Origin: JBLHLB01 sp047618505
GTDB lineage: Bacteria > Planctomycetota > UBA1135 > GCA-002686595
Assembly: GCA_047618505.1 (NCBI GenBank)
Contig: JBLHLB010000221.1
Location: 1-6,864 of the forward strand
DNA length: 6,864 nucleotides
Direction: 5' to 3'
Below, piece by piece: positions 5,628 through 6,864 of the stretch; the stretch's first letter is position 1; each line of letters opens with the position of its first letter. The position numbers and the translations under genes were made by a program. The notes under the pieces were generated by a model. The model worked only from the letters and a program-made list of their open reading frames with translations. It made no database searches and was not told where the DNA came from.

Positions 5628-6533
5628 ATGGCCGGCATACGCGAACTGCGAGGACGAATTAAGTCCATCGGCAGTATCAAGCAGATCACGCGCGCCATGG
5701 AAATGGTCGCGACGACGAAGCTGCGCAAGTTCCAGGACCGCGCCCTGGCGTCCCGTCCCTACACCGAGGAGATCTCGGGGTTGGTGGGGCACCTCGCGTC
5801 GGTCCTAGGCTCTGAAGTGGAGTCGCGCCCCCTGTTTCAAAAGGGACCGGGCAAGAAGGTCGCCGTGCTGTTGGTCTCCTCGGACCGCGGTCTCTGTGGC
5901 GCCTACAACTCCAACATCTTCAGGCAGTACGAGACCTGGTTCCGTGGTCTCGACGAGGGCCTTGAGGTCGATCACTTCGTCTACGGGAAGAAGGGTTACT
6001 CCTTCTTGAAATCCCGCGGCCGCAAGATCGAGCGCCTCTTTGTCGAACCGATCCTTGAGAAGGTCGATTACCGCGCGGCAGCGCGCACTGCTTCGGCACT
6101 GGCGGAGGCCTTCCTCGGCGGTGAGTACAGCGAAGTGCGCGTGATCTTCTCCGCCTTTGTCTCCATGGGGAAGTTCGTCCCCACCTGGATTGACTTTCTG
6201 CCCATCCAGTCGGAAGCCCTGGCTTCGCAGAAACTGTCCTCGGGCGCCGAAGAGGGAACCGCAGCCACCACAGGTGGCGACGTCATCCTTGAACCGGATG
6301 CGGCCACTATCTTTGACCGCTTGGTACCCCGTTATCTTGAGACGCGCATCTACAACGCGCTGATCGAGGCCATCACCTCTGAGTATGCCAGTCGACGCAT
6401 GTCGATGAAGAACGCGACCGACGCGGCCGGCGACATGCAGAAAGAGTTGAAAGCAATCTACAACCGGAAACGTCAGGAAGGGATCACTAAAGACCTCCTG
6501 GATATCGTGGGCGGCGCAGAAGCCGTCAAATAG
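5628..6533 (+). CDS. atpG: F1Fo ATP synthase subunit gamma (central rotor shaft)
   Basis: Gamma is the shaft that couples c-ring rotation to the catalytic sites. It has 301 residues against 287 in E. coli. The N-terminal shaft helix is MAGIRELRGRIKSIGSIKQITRAMEMVATTKLRK (1-34). The Rossmann-like middle domain starts with VAVLLVSSDRGLCGAYNSN (78-96), which contains the conserved DRGLCG. The C-terminal shaft helix carries the family signature SEYASRRMSMKNATDAAGDM (251-270), followed by KELKAIYNRKRQEGITKDLLDIVGGAEAV. Extra length lies at about 200-220 (ASQKLSSGAEEGTAATTGGDV), a low-complexity surface loop before the C-terminal helix. The ATG at 5628 gives the canonical MAGIRELR start with AAGGA upstream. 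The stop is 15 nt from atpD, the tightest non-overlapping junction here, which suggests coupled translation of gamma and beta. Confidence 0.98.
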   Translation: MAGIRELRGRIKSIGSIKQITRAMEMVATTKLRKFQDRALASRPYTEEISGLVGHLASVLGSEVESRPLFQKGPGKKVAVLLVSSDRGLCGAYNSNIFRQYETWFRGLDEGLEVDHFVYGKKGYSFLKSRGRKIERLFVEPILEKVDYRAAARTASALAEAFLGGEYSEVRVIFSAFVSMGKFVPTWIDFLPIQSEALASQKLSSGAEEGTAATTGGDVILEPDAATIFDRLVPRYLETRIYNALIEAITSEYASRRMSMKNATDAAGDMQKELKAIYNRKRQEGITKDLLDIVGGAEAVK

Positions 6534-6548
6534 TCAACGCTGAAGACC

Positions 6549-6864
6549 ATGACCACTCTCCTCGCATCAGGATCCATTTCTCAGATCTTCGGCCCCGTTG
6601 TCGACGTCCGTTTTCCGGCCGGCGCACTGCCTCCCATCTTCAGTGCGCTGAAGGTGGACGGCACCGCCGGGGGAGCCGGGCGCGTCGGTGACGTGACCCT
6701 CGAAGTTGCCCAGCATATGGGTAACGACGTGGCTCGCTGCGTCGCCATGGCGACCACCGACGGTTGCCGCCGCGGCATGGCCGTGACGAACACCGGCGCG
6801 CCCATTTCGGTGCCCGTTGGTGATCGCACGAAAGGCCGAATCTTCAACCTCCTCGGCGAGCCCT
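6549..6864 (+). CDS. atpD: F1Fo ATP synthase subunit beta, N-terminal part (runs off the window)
   Basis: Beta is the catalytic subunit of F1. Only 105 codons are visible, translating as MTTLLASGSISQIFGPVVDVRF and onward; the frame has no stop before the window ends. The visible part is the N-terminal beta-barrel domain with the family marks GSISQIFGPVVDVRFPAGALPPIFSAL, then EVAQHMGNDVARCVAMATTDG, then GAPISVPVGDRTKGRIFNLLGEP. The last of these leads into the nucleotide-binding domain, so the Walker motifs are beyond the edge. The ATG at 6549 lies 15 nt after the atpG stop with only a weak purine stretch (GAAG) upstream. A full-length beta of about 460-480 residues followed by atpC is expected. 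Confidence 0.97.
   Translation, partial: MTTLLASGSISQIFGPVVDVRFPAGALPPIFSALKVDGTAGGAGRVGDVTLEVAQHMGNDVARCVAMATTDGCRRGMAVTNTGAPISVPVGDRTKGRIFNLLGEP

Noticed and set aside
1..6864. A novel accessory, defence or mobile system
   Set aside because: Every substantial frame is explained by atp operon genes. No transposase, integrase, repeat array or unexplained gene-sized gap remains.

Overview
The window holds most of one F-type (F1Fo) H+-ATP synthase operon, all on the + strand. The reading is complete apart from the two ends. The order is atpZ (left-truncated), a small four-helix membrane protein in the atpI position, atpB (a), atpE (c), atpF (b), atpH (delta), atpA (alpha), atpG (gamma) and the first third of atpD (beta), which runs off the right edge. 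An atpC (epsilon) gene would be expected just past the window. There are no RNA genes, mobile elements, CRISPR arrays or accessory genes.

The organism looks like a GC-rich bacterium, probably Gram-negative. Nearly all starts lack a clear Shine-Dalgarno sequence, the spacers are long for an atp operon (about 36, 160, 233, 70, 159, 69 and 15 nt), and several subunits carry N-terminal extensions. This would fit a Planctomycetota-like lineage, but that is a guess from overall feel and not a demonstrated placement.

Layout: 1-838 holds the two accessory or assembly membrane proteins, which overlap by an ATGA junction. 875-3178 encodes the Fo motor (a, c, b). 3249-6864 encodes the stator delta subunit and the F1 head (alpha, gamma, start of beta). 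Subunit a carries the essential stator arginine and the His/Glu swap seen in many non-enteric enzymes. Subunit c has one membrane carboxylate without the Na+-ligand signature, so the enzyme should be proton-coupled. Alpha has an intact P-loop and arginine finger.

I found no undescribed system here; this is a housekeeping operon. The points worth a second look are a six-copy, His/acid-rich hexapeptide repeat in the predicted periplasmic part of subunit a, an N-terminally extended subunit c, stable hairpins in the spacers on either side of atpE and at other gene junctions, and six consecutive genes that all end in TAG, five of them within CTAG.
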